Below are positions 6,668-8,584 of a stretch of DNA of 8,584 bases, one piece after another. Source of the stretch: Chloroflexota bacterium (GTDB lineage: Bacteria; Chloroflexota; Anaerolineae; 4572-78; J111). Under the pieces are notes generated by a model. The model was not told the DNA's origin. It saw only the letters and a list, made by a program, of their open reading frames with translations, and searched no databases. The stretch spans positions 1 to 8,584 of the forward strand of contig RFJF01000724.1 of NCBI GenBank assembly GCA_003695455.1, written 5' to 3'. The translations under genes were made by a program, and so were the position numbers. Position 1 is the stretch's first letter; each line of letters starts with the position of its first letter.

Positions 6668-7426
6668 TTACTCGGTGATGGCCTGCCGAATCTGGTAGGC
6701 CAGCGCGCCAAATTTTTGGCTGTATTGCACGCCCGGTGGGCGGGGTCGGGGCAGGTCAATGGGGAATTCCGCCGAAATGGTTCCGGGGCGCGGGCTGAGT
6801 ACCAGCACCCGGTCGGCCAGAAAGACGGCTTCGCGGATGTTGTGCGTGACCATAACAGCAGTCAGTTTTCGTCGCCGCCACAGGTGCAGTAACTCGTCAT
6901 TCAGTCGCTCGCGGGTCAGGGCATCGAGCGCGGCAAACGGTTCGTCCAGCAGCAGAATACGTGGCTGCTGAATGAGCGCCCGCGCCACGGCAATGCGCTG
7001 CTCCATACCGCCGGAAAGCTCCTGCGGGTATGCGCCGGCAAAATCAGAGAGGCCCACCAAGGCCAGCGTCTGCTCGGCCCGCCGCCGGGCTTCGGCAGCG
7101 GGCACACCGGCAATTTGCAACGGCAGCAAAATATTGTCGGTTACAGTGCGCCACGGCATCAGGTTGGGTTTTTGAAACACCACGCTGATTTCCGGCGAGG
7201 GTTCAGTGAGGGGGGCGCCGTTCAGCAAAACCTGACCGCTGTCGGGCGGGGTCAACCCGCCCAGCATTTGCAGCAGGGTTGATTTGCCGCAGCCGGATGG
7301 CCCGGCAATGCACAGAAATTCGCCGGGAGCCACATCCAGGTCAATATGTTCCACCGCCAGCACGGGCGTAGCGCCGGAGTCAAACTGTTTTGAAATAGAG
7401 CGCGCCTGCAAAATGGGTTGGGGCAC
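6668..7426 (-). CDS. ABC importer ATP-binding protein (SsuB/TauB/NitD/ThiZ-like)
   Basis: A 252-residue ABC ATPase that powers import through the permease encoded at the right edge of the window. Walker A GPSGCGKST (42-50), Q-loop Q85, signature LSGGM (137-141), Walker B ILLLDEP (157-163, catalytic E162), D-loop ALD (166-168) and H-loop H195 are all intact. The C-terminal stretch with LSPRPGTI and PRPRPP is typical of the nitrate/sulfonate/taurine/pyrimidine importer ATPases. The start is GTG; no other start codon fits before the conserved region, and a weak GGA lies seven bases upstream. It follows the solute-binding gene by 11 bases on the same strand, so the two are certainly co-transcribed. 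The substrate cannot be told from the ATPase alone. Confidence 0.95.
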   Translation of the reverse strand: MPQPILQARSISKQFDSGATPVLAVEHIDLDVAPGEFLCIAGPSGCGKSTLLQMLGGLTPPDSGQVLLNGAPLTEPSPEISVVFQKPNLMPWRTVTDNILLPLQIAGVPAAEARRRAEQTLALVGLSDFAGAYPQELSGGMEQRIAVARALIQQPRILLLDEPFAALDALTRERLNDELLHLWRRRKLTAVMVTHNIREAVFLADRVLVLSPRPGTISAEFPIDLPRPRPPGVQYSQKFGALAYQIRQAITE

Positions 7427-7437
7427 CAGATTGTCCG

Positions 7438-8439
7438 TTATTTTTCAACAAACTGATTGGTGAACAATGAATCCACGGCTACATCTTTTTCAAGCAAGCC
7501 GGTGCTGCGCATAAAATCCACAGAATCCTGCCACGCCTGCATGCTTGTCTGGCCTAAGTTGTCACTGCGCCACAATTCAATTGAGGCATCCAGCACCTGC
7601 CGCTGAACCGGCGCGTCTTCATCGGTGATTTCAGGAATGACCTGCCGGGCAATGTCAAATGCCTCGTCGGGGTTTTCAATGGTGTACTGCAAGCCGCGCA
7701 GGGTAGCCCGCACCATTTTTTCAACGCGGGCCGGGTTGTCTGCCAGCAGTTTATCGCCTACCACCAATCCGTTTGCCACCAAATAAATGTAGTCCGATAC
7801 CTGAATTACTTGCACGTCCAGCCCCTGATTTTTGAGCTGGATGGGTTCGTTGGCAATGTAAACCATGGCCCCGTCTACTGTGCCCTGCTGAACGGCCGCT
7901 GCCTGCGTAAAGCCGATTTCCTGCAACTCGACGGCATTTTCATCCACGCTGGCGGCGTAGGCCAGCGCCTTCCAGCCGATGAACGAGGCCCCAAAAAAGC
8001 CCGGCAGCCCGATTTTTTTGCCGGCCAGTTCTGCCGGCCCATCCACCGATTGCCCCGGCCCCATCATCAGTGCCACGGGCATGCGTTCGTACCATTTCAT
8101 CACATAAGTTACCGGCAGGCCCTGTGCCTGCGCCAGAATCACCTGGTCGCCGCTGGCTACGGCAAAATCACGTTCGCCCTGCGCCGCCAGCGCCACAAAA
8201 TCATTTTCAAAGCCGTATTCAATTTCAACATCCAGCCCTTCATCGGCGTAAAAGCCTTTTTTCTGGGCCACGTAAAACGGTGCAAATTGCACGTTGGGGA
8301 TGAATCCCACGCCCAGTGTAACCTTTTGGGGCGCACCGGCAGTGGGCGCGGCGGGGGTGGGTTCAGAGGCATTGCCGCCGCAGGCGGCAACTGCAAACAG
8401 GGTCAGTACAAGGGTAATCAGAAGTTTGTGGAGTTTCAT
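7438..8439 (-). CDS. ABC transporter solute-binding lipoprotein, NMT1/ThiY-like
   Basis: A 333-residue secreted binding protein. Residues 1-19 form a lipoprotein signal peptide (KLHK, then a hydrophobic core) ending in the lipobox VAAC with C20 lipidated. A Pro/Ala/Thr-rich linker (about 21-38) tethers the domain outside the membrane. The mature domain opens with LGVGFIPNVQFAPFYVAQKK and GFYADEGLDVEI, the signature of NMT1/THI5-like binding proteins (ThiY, SsuA, TauA, NitT relatives). Later landmarks are FAVASGDQV (92-100), KKIGLPG (141-147), IGFTQ (175-179), VYIANEP (193-199) and SDYIYLVANGLV (215-226). Many aromatic residues (W116, Y117, F148, F149, W156, Y194, Y217, Y219) suit a flat-ring ligand. 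The WYERMPVA and NEP blocks remind me of the riboflavin-binding RibY proteins of Chloroflexi, or of ThiY. This is recall, so no symbol is given. It lies between the permease and ATPase genes in one operon, with a good ribosome-binding site. Confidence 0.93.
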   Translation of the reverse strand: MKLHKLLITLVLTLFAVAACGGNASEPTPAAPTAGAPQKVTLGVGFIPNVQFAPFYVAQKKGFYADEGLDVEIEYGFENDFVALAAQGERDFAVASGDQVILAQAQGLPVTYVMKWYERMPVALMMGPGQSVDGPAELAGKKIGLPGFFGASFIGWKALAYAASVDENAVELQEIGFTQAAAVQQGTVDGAMVYIANEPIQLKNQGLDVQVIQVSDYIYLVANGLVVGDKLLADNPARVEKMVRATLRGLQYTIENPDEAFDIARQVIPEITDEDAPVQRQVLDASIELWRSDNLGQTSMQAWQDSVDFMRSTGLLEKDVAVDSLFTNQFVEK

Positions 8440-8444
8440 GGGTG

Positions 8445-8450
8445 TCCTTT
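8445..8450 (-). promoter_or_regulatory. Ribosome-binding site of the solute-binding protein gene
   Basis: On the minus strand AAAGGA, within GGAAAGGA, lies five bases before ATG 8439. It confirms that start and is the clearest Shine-Dalgarno sequence in front of an ATG in this window, showing that the organism does use such sites. Confidence 0.65.
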
Positions 8451-8483
8451 CCGGGGATGAAAATTTGGTTGTAAGTGTGAATG

Positions 8484-8584
8484 TCAGCGTCGCCGCCAGG
8501 CCAGCAGCCAGTATTCCAGACCGCTGACCAGCAGGTACAGCGCCAGCGAAATTACCGTCAGAGAAATGAGCGCGGCAAACATCA
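8484..8584 (-). CDS. ABC transporter permease, C-terminal end (partial)
   Basis: The last 32 complete codons of a minus-strand gene are visible, ending in TGA at 8486-8484. The peptide is one hydrophobic segment (MFAALISLTVISLALYLLVS) followed by GLEYWLLAWRRR. This is the usual end of BPD-type permeases of the nitrate/sulfonate/taurine/thiamine-precursor class: last transmembrane helix, then a short basic tail inside the cell. It lies 44 bases upstream of the solute-binding gene on the same strand. With that gene and the ATPase it makes a complete importer of membrane, binding and energy subunits. The rest of the gene, and any promoter or riboswitch of the operon, is beyond the window. Confidence 0.85.
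   Translation of the reverse strand, partial: MFAALISLTVISLALYLLVSGLEYWLLAWRRR

Overview
The window comes from a bacterial chromosome of moderately high GC content. My best guess is an uncultured Chloroflexota, Anaerolineae-like. This rests on three things: the lepA, M32 peptidase and miaA proteins have the feel of that phylum, short heptamer repeat tracts sit in front of genes, and MiaA has a GGTGQW motif close to the GGTGQY I recall from Chloroflexus-type MiaA. None of this could be checked by a search.

Plus strand, left half. The 3' end of an unrecognised gene (1-212) is followed by a 263-base gap. The gap holds a plausible sigma-70-type promoter (220-248), a 9-mer inverted repeat (334-398) with a T6 tract after it, and five in-phase heptamers (442-476) that run into the lepA start codon. 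lepA (elongation factor 4) overlaps by 8 bases a complete M32 metallocarboxypeptidase gene. A 119-base gap follows, almost filled by inverted heptamer arrays, and then miaA (tRNA dimethylallyltransferase). lepA, the peptidase and miaA are probably read together: two serve translation (ribosome translocation and tRNA modification) and one trims peptides.

Minus strand, right half. Read right to left, there is the last part of an ABC permease (runs off the window at 8584), a lipoprotein solute-binding protein of the NMT1/ThiY-like type, and its ATPase. This is a compact import operon of the nitrate/sulfonate/taurine/thiamine-precursor/riboflavin class. After 205 bases with a TGGTATAAT extended -10 element comes a soluble REC-GAF-HisKA-HATPase hybrid kinase. 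Its stop codon overlaps that of miaA tail to tail.

The main genes are ordinary. No defence system, mobile element, RNA gene or CRISPR array was seen. The most unusual feature is the placement of the short-period repeat arrays directly against the start codons of lepA and miaA, where a ribosome-binding site would normally lie. Second is the ambiguous start and leader of the hybrid kinase.
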